DNA of 64,000 nucleotides from contig CAVWBK010000002.1 in NCBI GenBank assembly GCA_963753245.1, forward strand, positions 186,001-250,000. Reading direction: 5' to 3'. A program made the translations under genes and the position numbers. The notes under the pieces are model-generated. The model was not told where the DNA came from and made no database searches. It was given only the letters and a program-made list of their open reading frames with translations. This stretch comes from VRUE01 sp963753245 (GTDB taxonomy: Bacteria > Actinomycetota > Thermoleophilia > Solirubrobacterales > 70-9). Of this stretch, positions 8,906 to 17,150 are shown one piece after another; position 1 is the stretch's first letter; each line of letters opens with the position of its first letter.

Positions 8906-9721
8906 ATGCGAGGACTGACGGCGGCGGGTGCGGCTCTGGGCTTGCTGTTCTGCGCGCTGCTCCTACCGAGCGCGGCCTCGGCGGCCACGCCGAGAGTCGT
9001 CGAATTGGGTGCCAGGTTGCACCGCGGGCCGCACACCGTTGGAGCCTCCACAAGCAGCATCAGGGTCCCCGACTTCTCCGGCGAAGGCCTGCGCACCGAT
9101 GGGCGGATCTTCGGCTATGACCCGCGCGAAGGCGCCTATTCGTGTTCGGGGACGGCGCTCAACACTCCGAGCCGCTCGATCGTCCTGACCGCCGGGCACT
9201 GTGCCCTGGAGGCGGGCAGCGCCGGCAAGGACCTGGTCTTCATTCCCGCCTATGACCACGGTACCCGGCCGTTTGGCACCTTCGTCGCAGAAACCGTCTA
9301 CATCATGCCCCAGTGGCGCCATAGCGAAAACCCCGATTTCGACGTGGCCGCACTGCAGGTGGCGCCCAACCCGCTCGGCTACCTCACCGATGTGGTCGGC
9401 GGTCGCGGCTACACGATCGAACAATCGCGCCAGTCGAGCTTCCAAATATTCGGCTACCCGGCGGCGGCGCTCAAAGGAGAAGAACTGCGCAGCTGCAAGG
9501 CACACGGGCTCGGCAGCGATCCGCTCACCGATCGCTTCCTCGGCCCGCCGACCTTGCCGGCGACATGCGACATGGCGGGCGGCTCAAGTGGAGGCGCTTG
9601 GATCGTCAATGGTGAATACATCGACGGTGTCACCAGCTACGGTTATACTGGCAGCCCCAATCGTCTCTATGCCTCCTACTTCGGCCGCACAATTGGCAAC
9701 TTCCTCGCCGAACTGCCGTAG
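8906..9721 (+). CDS. secreted trypsin-like serine protease
   Basis: A signal peptide (GLLFCALLLPSAASA) leads into a chymotrypsin-fold protease. The triad is visible: His in IVLTAGHCALEAG, Asp in NPDFDVAALQV and Ser in MAGGSSGGAWIVNG (GxSGG). Paired cysteines flank the His and Ser strands. The protein is short (271 residues), without a clear pro-domain or anchor, so it should be free outside the cell. It has a paralogue at 47385-48317 with the same layout. ATG 8906 has GAGGGGG just upstream, which decides the start over earlier in-frame codons. Confidence 0.85.
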   Translation: MRGLTAAGAALGLLFCALLLPSAASAATPRVVELGARLHRGPHTVGASTSSIRVPDFSGEGLRTDGRIFGYDPREGAYSCSGTALNTPSRSIVLTAGHCALEAGSAGKDLVFIPAYDHGTRPFGTFVAETVYIMPQWRHSENPDFDVAALQVAPNPLGYLTDVVGGRGYTIEQSRQSSFQIFGYPAAALKGEELRSCKAHGLGSDPLTDRFLGPPTLPATCDMAGGSSGGAWIVNGEYIDGVTSYGYTGSPNRLYASYFGRTIGNFLAELP

Positions 9722-9737
9722 GGGCAGACAGAATGCG

Positions 9738-10880
9738 TCAGTCGCCGCCGCCGGCGCCCAGAAGGGCCGGGGCGAAGGACGCGACCCTGTTGGCACCGTC
9801 GGCGCCGCCCAGATGGGCGAGGCCGACGAGGTCCTCGACTGAGCGCAGCAGCGCATAGGGCTAAAGAGGCACGGTCGCTTGCACCCGGGAAGACGAATGG
9901 TGAGATCAGCAAGGTGCCGACCTGGCGCGAGGGGAGGGGGGGGTGCTCACCGGGCTGGGCGTCGTCGTCGAGGTGGTGGGGGCGGCCTCGGTCGCGGCCG
10001 TCGCCGCCGCGCCTCGCGGTTTGCCTTCGGGGCACTGGTCGGCCACACCGGCGTCGCAGGGGTGCGCCGCGATGAATGAGTAGTTGGGTGTCGCTTCAAC
10101 CTTTTTGCAGATCCGCGGGCAGTTCGCTCAGCGGCATGTCGTTCTGCGCACATTCGCCGAGGTCCAGCAGTGAGTGGAAGTTGATGGAAGGGGCTGAAGT
10201 GTGCGATCCCAGCTGGTCGGCGAGGGTCTCCCTTTCAACGGAATAGGCACGTCGAATTCCGGGCACCCATCCTTGGTCGGCGCGCTGGGAGCCTGGCCGC
10301 TGATCGCCGCCAGCGCGTTTGGGAGCGGCGCTTCGGTGAGCAGCGTGTACTCGGGAAGTAGCTCGCCCGTCGGCTTGCAGCGTCCGCTCAGGTAGGGCAT
10401 TTGGGAGGCGGCTCCGAAGCTCGCTTCGTAGCCGGGACTGGCCAGGGAGATGACAAACACGTGTTTGACGCGACCCGCTTCGGGCTGCGGTTCGGTCGGC
10501 GCCAGCTCTTCGGGTTCTTCTTCTTGTTCAATTTCAGGGCCGCCCGATTCCGTCGACAGGTTGAGAACCGGAGATTCGGGCGGCCCGCCGGTCGATGCTT
10601 TCGGGGCCCCGCCGGAGGGGCGGGCAGGCCCACTGGGACCGGCGGTGGGCTGGGAGGGCCCGGGGGCCGGACTGCTTTCGACCGGAGTGTTGTCGGCGGC
10701 CATGCTGCGACCGATCAAGGCCGCGAGCGGGGCGACGGGCCCGCTCGGGTTGCTCATCGCGCTGGCGACGATCGCTGAGGTGGCGACCACAGAGGAGGCA
10801 ACCAGCAGCCCGAAGCGGCGACCGGTCAGGGTTTCAGCGGCGGCGGCGGCGCGGCGAAACGGTGCGGTGAGCGCTTTCAT
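9738..10880 (-). pseudogene. phosphoesterase / alkaline-phosphatase-family gene, frameshifted and internally shortened
   Basis: The N-terminus has one hydrophobic segment, a Pro/Ser/Glu-rich linker, and then the phosphoesterase start VKHVFVISLASPGYEASFG. Further parts occur in other frames: TLADQLGSHTSAPSINFHSL with LGECAQNDMPLSELP, then VEATPNYSFIAAHPCDAGVA, QVGTLLISPFVFPGASD and LLRSVEDLVGLAHLGGADGA. Shifts lie near 10225, at the T5 run 10102-10106 and near 9870. The segment that usually carries the FDE metal-binding motif is replaced by a short Thr/Pro-rich stretch, so a deletion is likely. The family acts on phosphate esters outside the cell, but this copy looks inactive. It overlaps the stop of the zinc-ribbon gene upstream. 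Confidence 0.65.
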
Positions 10881-11305
10881 CTGGCGGCCTCGGCCACGAC
10901 CAGCGGCTGCCCGCAGTGCCCGCAGAAGCGCACCGCGTGCCCGTAGGGCGCCCCGCAGCTCGGGCAGATGCCGGCCGCGTCGGAGCGCTGCAGCTCCAGC
11001 ATCCGCTCGAGGGTCAGCAGCTCGGCGTCGACCCGCTGCAGCTCGGCCGCCTTGCGAGTCAGTACGCCCATGCGCACGTGGTCGCGGATCGCCATCTCAT
11101 AGAAGGCGCCGCCGAGATCCGCCTGCATGATCGTGAACTTCTCCAGTAGACGGTCGCGCTGGGCGAGCAGGTCGGTGTTCTCCTCGCTCTCGGCCTTGCC
11201 GCCGGGGGGCGGTGCCGCTGGCACCGCGTTGGTGGCCGTCGGCGGCTCGCAGTCGCGGTCGCGTCGGGGGTCGAGGCGTCCGCTCAGCTCGCGCAGGCGG
11301 CTCAT
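10877..11305 (-). CDS. zinc-ribbon protein with a coiled-coil
   Basis: The C-terminus carries a double CxxC zinc ribbon (CPSCGAPYGHAVRFCGHCG, about residues 114-132). The middle (about residues 40-105) is Leu/Glu/Arg-rich and predicted as a long helix or coiled-coil, with RDRLLEKF and LTLERMLEL. The N-terminal 40 residues are Pro/Ala-rich and probably disordered. I do not know the function. Its ATG overlaps the TGA of the zinc-ribbon gene upstream, and its own stop overlaps the start of the phosphoesterase gene, so these three genes form one unit downstream of pst. Confidence 0.65.
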   Translation of the reverse strand: MSRLRELSGRLDPRRDRDCEPPTATNAVPAAPPPGGKAESEENTDLLAQRDRLLEKFTIMQADLGGAFYEMAIRDHVRMGVLTRKAAELQRVDAELLTLERMLELQRSDAAGICPSCGAPYGHAVRFCGHCGQPLVVAEAAR

Positions 11306-11953
11306 GGTTCGCTCTTTCCGCTCGGCGCCGTTGTCGCTTCACCGCTACCACCGACAGGGATCACGTCGGGCAGGTGCTGCTGAGCCTTCGATGTAGGTGG
11401 AGCCGCTCTGTTTGACGTTGTTTTCGACCAATTTGGTGTCTTCCTTTGGTCCACCTTCGGGGTTGCCTTGAAGCCCGTCACCTCGTGGACGGTCCCGTTC
11501 TTGGTCTTGGCGGCGACCTTTTCGTGCGGTTTGCCAGCCTTCTTTTGGGCCTGCTTTGGCTTTGTCTGCTTTGCCTTTGGAGGTACCTGTCGCCCCGGCG
11601 GCGGCGGTGCTCGCCACCGAGCCGGAGTTCTGTTCGCGCAGAGCTTGAAGCAGGGCCCCTTCATCGCCATTGCCGGAGTCGGCGCGGCCGACGAGGACCC
11701 CGATCGCGACCGCGATTGGCAGCAGGGCGAAGAACCCGACCGCGGCGGCACGACTGTTCGAACCGGCTTTGGCGGGCGGGCGGGCCGGCGGCCGGCGCGC
11801 GCGTTTGCTCATCGCGGCGAAGTAGCGCGACGAGGGGTTTGCGCCGTTGCTGCGCCGTGCGGCGCAATTGACGCAGTAGCGCTGCTGGGGGTCAAGCGGC
11901 GATCCGCACTCCTCGCAGGGTTCGTACTGATGGTCAGCGGCGCGGTGCTTCAC
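11302..11953 (-). pseudogene. zinc-ribbon membrane protein with frameshifts
   Basis: The N-terminus has a zinc ribbon (CEECGSPLDPQQRYCVNC), a basic Pro/Arg linker and one membrane helix (FFALLPIAVAIGVLVGRA). A Lys-rich segment follows in a different frame (KPKQAQKKAGKPHEKVAAK, HEVTGFKATPKVD). The end alternates frames again: LVENNVKQSGSTYIEGS, then QQHLPDVIPVGGSGEAT. The parts fit a family in which a Lys-rich linker precedes a conserved (S/T)Y-x(4-6)-NLPDxIxV tail, so about three base shifts are needed. The GTG start (11953) overlaps the TGA of the small lipoprotein gene upstream. Function unknown; probably a membrane-anchored partner of the next gene. Confidence 0.6.
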
Positions 11954-12117
11954 TGGCTGTCTCCTTCTTGCTTGGCGAGCCTGCTTCTTGGCTCGCGCTT
12001 GGCTTCACGTTGCCTTGAGGAAGAGCTTCGATTCGAGCCTGTTTTTGCGCCGCGGTTTCCTGTGTGGTCGTGACAGCCCGAGACCACCCCGATCAGGAGC
12101 AGGCCGCAGAGGGCCAA
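11950..12117 (-). CDS. possible small lipoprotein
   Basis: Between pstB and the zinc-ribbon gene, one minus-strand frame reads ALCGLLLIGVVSGCHDHTG, which looks like a lipoprotein signal with the lipobox VSGC, followed by about 40 hydrophilic Ser/Arg/Lys-rich residues. Its TGA (11950-11952) overlaps the GTG start of the next gene (GTGA), which supports it being translated. The only in-frame start is TTG 12117, which leaves almost no basic n-region; a better n-region (TRLQRFG) is in the neighbouring frame just upstream, so a one-base shift may hide the real start. Confidence 0.4.
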   Translation of the reverse strand: MALCGLLLIGVVSGCHDHTGNRGAKTGSNRSSSSRQREAKREPRSRLAKQEGDSQ

Positions 12118-12147
12118 CAGGCCCGAAGCGCTGGAGTCTGGTGAGCG

Positions 12148-13069
12148 CTAACCGAACGCACCGCTCACGTAATCCTGAGTTCGTTTTTCGCGCGGGCTGC
12201 CGAAGAGCGCCGTCGCGCTGTTGTACTCGACCAGGTCGCCCAGATACATGAAGGCGACGTGGTCGGCGATCCGGTAGGCCTGTTGGAGGTTGTGGGTGAC
12301 GATCACGACCGCGACGTCGTCGCGCAACTTGACGATCAGGTCCTCGATCACCTGGGTGGACTGCGGGTCGAGCGCCGAGCAGGGCTCGTCGAGCAGCAGC
12401 ACCTCGGGTTCGGCGGCAAGCGCGCGGGCGATGCAGAGCCGCTGCTGCTGGCCGCCGGAGAGGCTCAGGGCGGGATGGTCGAGGTTATCTTTGACCTCCT
12501 CGAAGAGGCCGGCGCGCTCGAGGGCGCTGTGGACCTGCGGCTCGAGCGTCTTCTTGCGGCTGCCGCCGCGAGCCCTGCTCGCGCAGCACGTAGGCGATGT
12601 TGTCGAAGACGCTCATCGGGAACGGGTTGGGCTGCTGGAAGACCATCGTCACCCGGCGCCGCAGCAGGGTCGGCTCGATCAGCGTGATGTCGACGTCGTC
12701 GAGCAGGATGCGGCCGCTGCAGCTTCGCCGTGCGGGTCAGCTCGGTGAGCCGGTTGAGCGAGCGCAGCAGCGTCGTCTTGCCGCAGCCCGAGGGGCCGAT
12801 CATCGCCAGCACCTCGCCCTGGCGGACCGGCAGCGAGACCGATTTCACCGCTTCGCGCTCGGCGTAGGAGACCGAGAGGTTGTCGATCTCCATGCGGCGG
12901 ATCGAGTACTGCGGGCGCGCCGATCGAGCGCCGGCCGCGGTGAAGCCGCCTGGTGAAGCGCGCCGTTGCCGTTGGTGTCGGCGTCGACGGGGCTGCACCT
13001 GGCGCGCGGCAGCGGGTCGGCCAGCTCCAGCCTGCGGATCGGGGGCGGAGGGGTGCTCAGGAACTCCAT
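12148..13069 (-). pseudogene. pstB: phosphate ABC transporter ATPase PstB, frameshifted
   Basis: All the landmarks of PstB are present but spread over frames: the N-terminal MEFLSTPPPP, then MEIDNLSVSYAEREAVKSVS, Walker A MIGPSGCGKTTLLRSLNRL, the Q-loop region MVFQQPNPFPMSVFDNIAYV, the signature LSLSGGQQQRLCIARAL, Walker B EVLLLDEPCSALDP and the H-loop VIVTHNLQQ. Shifts lie near 12930, 12715 and 12565. PstB powers PstCA for high-affinity phosphate import. The gene is essential to the operon and every motif is intact, so I suspect sequence errors more than decay. It overlaps the end of pstA by 13 bases. A phoU gene is not next to it. Confidence 0.85.
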
Positions 13070-14055
13070 GTGCCTGCCTTTCTCGAACGGCGATGGACGA
13101 CATCGACGGCGGCGTTGAGGCCGAGGACCATGAGCAGCAGGACGAAGGCCGCCGCGTAGGCCTTCTGGGGCTGATTGAGGTTGCCGGTCGGCGAGGCCTC
13201 GTAGACGAAGTTGGTCAGCGTCGTGCCTGCGCCGCGCAGGTAGTCGAGGGGGAAGGGCAGCCCTTCCGACCGGGGCGAAGTTCTGGGTCGCGCCGAGCAG
13301 GACGAGGATGATCGCCGTGTCGCCGATGATGCGACCGAGGCCGAGCATCGCCCCGGTCGCGACCTGGGGACGGCTGGCCGGGCAGCAGGATGCGGCGCGT
13401 CGTCGCGGCCTTCGTCTTGCCGACCGCGTAGGAGGCCTCGCGCACGTGCTGGGGGATCGATTTGAGGCCCTCGCGGACGCTGGCGACGACCAGCGGCAGG
13501 GCGACCAGCGAGAGCATCGCGGCGGCGGCGAAGAAGGAGCGACCGAAGACGACCCCGCTCGGAGGTGCGACTGAGGAAGCCAAGGGCGGTGTTGGAGAAG
13601 ATCACGGTCCCGAACAGGGCGAGCACGATCGAAGGGATGCCGGCGATCGCCTCGATCGTCGATTCGGTGACCCGCGCGAGCGGCGCCGGGCGGCCGAACT
13701 CGACCAGCCAGACTGCGATCGCGATGCCTGCCGGCATCGCGATCGCGATGCCCATCGTGGCGACGATCAAGGTCCCGAAGAAGGCGTCGGAGAAGCCCCC
13801 GGTTTGCGTCTGGGTGAAGCCCGAGGTGGCGGGGGTGACGAGCATCGAGGGCCGCAGGAACTTGATGCCCTGCACGAATAGGTAGACGACGATCGCCACT
13901 GCGATCGCGCAGAAGAGCAGGCCCAGCGCCCAGCAGATCGCCAGGCCGATACGGTCGGTGAGCGCCCAGGTGGCGTTGCTCTCGACCGCGCCCTTGCGAA
14001 CGGGCGGAGGCGGCGCCGGCGGTTGGACCGGCGGGATCGCTACCGGTGTCTCCAT
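13057..14055 (-). pseudogene. pstA: phosphate ABC permease PstA, frameshifted in the middle
   Basis: The N-terminal third is in frame: two hydrophobic helices, then GGFSDAFFGTLIVATMGIAI and VTESTIEAIAGIPSIVLALF, the conserved PstA region before the EAA loop. The next parts lie in other frames: FGRSFFAAAAMLSLVALPLV, SVREGLKSIPQHVREASYAV (the EAA-type loop), then MLGLGRIIGDTAIILVLLG. The last part returns to the first frame with LPFPLDYLRGAGTTLTNFVY and a final helix. Shifts lie near 13560, 13375 and 13270. Together they make a normal-length permease. PstA pairs with PstC. The start ATG overlaps the pstC stop by one base. Confidence 0.85.
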
Positions 14056-15053
14056 CAGGCCGTCGCTCCGTATTTGCTCATCGCGCGACGGGCGCTCCAG
14101 CCGGCCAGCGACGCTGTCGCGGCCGAGAAGAGCAGTACCGCGGCAATCGAGAAGAGGGTCGCGTTTGAGGGCTTGGAGCCGAGACTGTCGATGTTCTTGA
14201 CGATCGTCGGGGCCAGCGGCCGGGAGGGCTCAAAGATGAAGATCAGGCCGTCGGCAGGATTGGGGGCGAAGGCGACTGAGCCGGAGACCATCGCCAGCAT
14301 CACCGCCTCGCCGAGGGCGCGAGCGACGGCGAGGACGGTGCCGGCGACGATCGCCGGGCGTGCCGTGCGCACGGCGATTTTCCAGGTCGTGCGCCAGCGG
14401 TTGACGCCGAGCGCGAGGCTGCCTTCAAGCCAGCCCGGGCGCACCGCGCGCAGACCGTCGGAAAAGATCGAGACCATCAGCGGCGTGATCATCACGGTGA
14501 GAATCAGGACCGCGGCGAGCAGGCTGTAGCCGCTCAGCGAGATCACCCCGGCGACCGAGGCCTTCTGGTGCTCGGTGACCAGGTGGTTGCCGATGAAGGG
14601 GACGAGCACTAGGACTCCGAGCAGGCCGTAGATGACCGAGGGGACGCTGGCCAGGAAGCGGACGACCGGCTGCAGGATGTTGCGCACCCATTCGGGGGCG
14701 AACTCGACGATGAAGACCGAGATGAACAGCGCGCAGAAGAGGGCGGCGGTGACCGCGCCGCCGGTGATCAGGAGCGTGCTCCAGATCAGCGGCCAGGCAT
14801 GGAAGGTGTAGATGTAGTGGCCGGATTCCAGGCCGGAGACGTAGATCTGGTTGAGCTGTTCTTCAACGTTGCCGCCGCTGCCGAACCAGGCCAGCCCGTT
14901 GTGTGCGAAGGAGGGCCAGGCGCGAACGAAGACGGTGACGATCAGGGCCAGCAGCAGGCCCACCACCCCACAGACCAACGCGCCGAGCAATCGCTCGACG
15001 CGTTGGTCTGACCACCTGGGGCCTTGCTCCTCTTGGAGGTAATCCTCTTCCAT
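14055..15053 (-). CDS. pstC: phosphate ABC permease PstC
   Basis: An intact 332-residue membrane protein with about six helices. PstC features include RFLASVPSVIYGLLGVLVL, ISLSGYSLLAAVLILTVMIT and the EAA loop GSLALGVNRWRTTWKIAVRT followed by GTVLAVARALGEAVMLAMVS. With PstA it forms the pore of the phosphate importer in the cytoplasmic membrane. The large loop between helices 1 and 2 (about residues 50-85) is longer than in the E. coli protein. It lies 6 bases after pstS and overlaps pstA. Unlike its two downstream partners, it shows no frameshift. Confidence 0.9.
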   Translation of the reverse strand: MEEDYLQEEQGPRWSDQRVERLLGALVCGVVGLLLALIVTVFVRAWPSFAHNGLAWFGSGGNVEEQLNQIYVSGLESGHYIYTFHAWPLIWSTLLITGGAVTAALFCALFISVFIVEFAPEWVRNILQPVVRFLASVPSVIYGLLGVLVLVPFIGNHLVTEHQKASVAGVISLSGYSLLAAVLILTVMITPLMVSIFSDGLRAVRPGWLEGSLALGVNRWRTTWKIAVRTARPAIVAGTVLAVARALGEAVMLAMVSGSVAFAPNPADGLIFIFEPSRPLAPTIVKNIDSLGSKPSNATLFSIAAVLLFSAATASLAGWSARRAMSKYGATA

Positions 15054-15059
15054 CTAGTT

Positions 15060-15899
15060 CTAGTGCTTCTTCTTGGCCTTCTTGTTGAAGGCGGGGACGC
15101 CGCCGGCCTTGGCGATCACTTCGCCCGCGACCGGGTTGAGACGGGCCCAGTCGATGAATTTTTCCAGCGGTGGGTTTTTCACGCCCGTCGGCAGCACCAG
15201 CCACAGGTACCGGGAGAGCGGGTACTTGAGCGGTTCGACGCTGATCTGCGATGGGACGCAGGGGACGCCGTTGACCTTGACCGCCTTGATGCCCTTCTTC
15301 TGCCAGGCGAGCCCGGCGTAGCCGATCGCGTTCGGGTCCTGCTTGACCGCGTTGACGACAAGGCCGTCCGATGTCAGCGCGTTGACGTTGGAGGACGGCA
15401 GTTCGTTATTGAGAACGGCCTGGAGAAAGAAGTTGTACGTTCCTCCGTTGGTGTCACGTCCGACCGGATCGATCGTGGTGGTCAGGTTTGAACCCGGCAC
15501 GCCGCTCCAGTTGGTGACCAGTCCGCGGTACACATCGTGGGTTGACTGAACCGTGATGCTGCTGAGGCTATTCTGAGGGTTGACGTCCATGCAGAGGCCG
15601 TCTAGAAACATCTTCACGTAGGTCGTCCCCGCATCGGAGGGGAGTGGGGTCCGAGCCTGACCCGCGAACTGGCTGGTGCCGTTCTGGACATCCTTGACGC
15701 CGGCGTTGCCGCCATCGGCCGTGTAGTGGAAGTGGACCTTGGGGTTGACAGTCTTCGTGTAGGTCTTGAAGAGCGCTTCGAGGACGGGCTGCGCAGCTAC
15801 CGATCCTGACCCGATCAGTTCCATGGCTCCGGCCGTGGCAGGTACGGCGAGGAGCCCGAAAAGGGCCGTTGCCGCTATCGCGAGGGTCTTGCTTCTCAT
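15060..15899 (-). CDS. pstS: phosphate-binding protein PstS
   Basis: The signal peptide (LAIAATALFGLLAVPATAGA) has no lipobox, so the protein is exported but not lipid-anchored. The mature part starts with MELIGSGSVAAQPVLEALF, the phosphate-loop motif GSGS of PstS-like proteins, and continues with NGTSQFAGQARTPL, IDPVGRDTNGGTYNFFLQAV (the second ligand loop) and AIGYAGLAW. It ends in a Lys-rich tail. ATG 15899 has GAAGGAAGC upstream; an earlier in-frame codon (15959) lies before the promoter and is not used. First gene of the pstSCAB operon. Confidence 0.88.
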   Translation of the reverse strand: MRSKTLAIAATALFGLLAVPATAGAMELIGSGSVAAQPVLEALFKTYTKTVNPKVHFHYTADGGNAGVKDVQNGTSQFAGQARTPLPSDAGTTYVKMFLDGLCMDVNPQNSLSSITVQSTHDVYRGLVTNWSGVPGSNLTTTIDPVGRDTNGGTYNFFLQAVLNNELPSSNVNALTSDGLVVNAVKQDPNAIGYAGLAWQKKGIKAVKVNGVPCVPSQISVEPLKYPLSRYLWLVLPTGVKNPPLEKFIDWARLNPVAGEVIAKAGGVPAFNKKAKKKH

Positions 15900-15944
15900 T
15901 TCGTGTTTGCTTCCTTCCCTGCCGGGTATCTGACGTTTGTTGAT

Positions 15945-15972
15945 CGTATAAGTCGACAAGAACCTAGCACAA
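15945..15972 (-). promoter_or_regulatory. predicted pstS promoter
   Basis: On the minus strand a -35 box TTGTGC (15967-15972) and a -10 box TATACG (15945-15950) are separated by 16 bases, followed directly by TCAACAAAC (15935-15943). The upstream sequence ATTGTGCTAG and the TCAACAAAC word both recur in the sulfate operon promoter, with the same 16-base spacing. Confidence 0.45.
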
Positions 15973-16035
15973 TCTGTAGTTTATTGACCTTCTAAGTAAA
16001 GAAGGCTCCCGGCAGCCACGGATATGGAGGTTCAA

Positions 16036-16716
16036 TTGCTCAACAGAAGACTGTCCACGCCAAGGGCGGCGATCGTGATCGCACTGGCGGCAGTTCTGGC
16101 CGCCGCGGTTGCGGTGGCTCCGTCGTTCGCGACACCGTCGTTCCTGACCAACCAGAAGGCGGCGCATCTCTACGTCACCAACAAGACGGCCAACGGCCTC
16201 TACCTGAAGAAGAAGGCGGCCGGCAACCTGTATGTGAAAAAAGTGACGGCGCCGATTTCGCCGGTCGTCGGCATCGCCGCGAGCAGCAGTCCGTTCGGGC
16301 CGGTGAATACGACCACCGCCGGCTACATCCCGACTGCGTTCACTTCGTTTGCGGTCAAGAACACCGCGCCGGCCGTGATCACCTTCTCCGGCAACGCGAT
16401 CTGCACCGCGTCGACCCCGACCGCGGAACTTGCCTGCCCGATCCAGATCATGGTCGACGGCCAGACGACAGGGAAAGTGAACTTCGCGCCCGCCACCGCG
16501 AGCTCGCCGACCCCCGCAGCGGTGGTCCACTCGGTGATGCAGACCACCGTGTTCCAGAAGGGCGGCCACACCGTGGCGATCCAGTACGCCGGCGCCAAAA
16601 GCGTGAACTTCACACTGAAAGGCTGGAACCTCTCGGTGCAGGCCTACCCCGAAGCACTCGAAGCGGTGACCACGACCAAATCCGAAGCACCGCCGACGGG
16701 CACCGCAACCAAATAG
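16036..16716 (+). CDS. secreted protein with a Lys/Tyr repeat near its N-terminus
   Basis: A signal peptide (AAIVIALAAVLAAAVAVAPS) is followed by a short repeat of about 8-9 residues: HLYVTNKTAN, GLYLKKKAAG, NLYVKKVTA. The remaining 150 residues are rich in beta-forming residues, with two cysteines (AICTAS and ELACPI), and resemble a single beta-sandwich domain. Function unknown. TTG 16036 is preferred because GGAGG lies 5 bases before it; the upstream ATG 16024 has no ribosome site and overlaps that GGAGG. The gene is divergent from pst, so it could share phosphate control, but no direct evidence shows this. Confidence 0.6.
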   Translation: MLNRRLSTPRAAIVIALAAVLAAAVAVAPSFATPSFLTNQKAAHLYVTNKTANGLYLKKKAAGNLYVKKVTAPISPVVGIAASSSPFGPVNTTTAGYIPTAFTSFAVKNTAPAVITFSGNAICTASTPTAELACPIQIMVDGQTTGKVNFAPATASSPTPAAVVHSVMQTTVFQKGGHTVAIQYAGAKSVNFTLKGWNLSVQAYPEALEAVTTTKSEAPPTGTATK

Positions 16717-16783
16717 AGAGGTGGTGGCGCGTCAGGTGCGGCCCCCTTGGCGGCCCTGACACCCCACCTTGTTGGACCCAGGC

Positions 16784-16978
16784 TCAGCGGCTGGGGCGGG
16801 GGAGGCTCTCGCCGAGAATCAGGCGGGCGCGGTAGTAGAGCGCCTCATCGGCGGAGGTTCTGCCGGGCTCGCTACGAGCGGCGCGACTGGTGCGGTTCTG
16901 TCCGGTGCCGGCCGGGGCCTCCTCTCGGAGGAGGCCGGTGAGCCGCCCGCGAGAGCGGAACGTGGTTTTCGCGCTCAT
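16784..16978 (-). CDS. small basic protein, unknown
   Basis: A 64-residue frame starts at ATG 16978 with AAAGAAAGGG about 5 bases upstream, a clear ribosome site in an AT-rich leader. The product is Arg-rich and soluble, with a more ordered end (ADEALYYRARLILGE). I recognise no family. The size makes it uncertain; the ribosome site is the main support. It is convergent with the secreted protein gene at 16036-16716. Confidence 0.4.
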   Translation of the reverse strand: MSAKTTFRSRGRLTGLLREEAPAGTGQNRTSRAARSEPGRTSADEALYYRARLILGESLPRPSR

Positions 16979-17150
16979 GCCACCCTTTCTTTAGTTTTTT
17001 AATTAAGTAAGTCAAGAATAGCAGCAGAGACCGAGCCGCGTCGAATCGCGGCCGCGAGAACTTCGATCCCGGGCGAGATCGGCTCTAATAACGACGCGGC
17101 GAGATGGATCGGGGCACTACACGGCAGAAGTGCGCCACCCCATCGCCGCT

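Noticed and set aside
10388..11130. Long plus-strand open frames opposite the phosphoesterase and zinc-ribbon genes
   Set aside because: They are shadows of the minus-strand genes, with low-complexity Arg/Pro translation.
12148..14055. Programmed frameshifting in pstB and pstA
   Set aside because: There are six or more shifts in two genes, in different sequence contexts and with no common slippery site or structure; errors or decay explain them better.
16734..16760. Terminator after the secreted protein gene
   Set aside because: Only a 6-bp stem with mismatches can be drawn; too weak to report.
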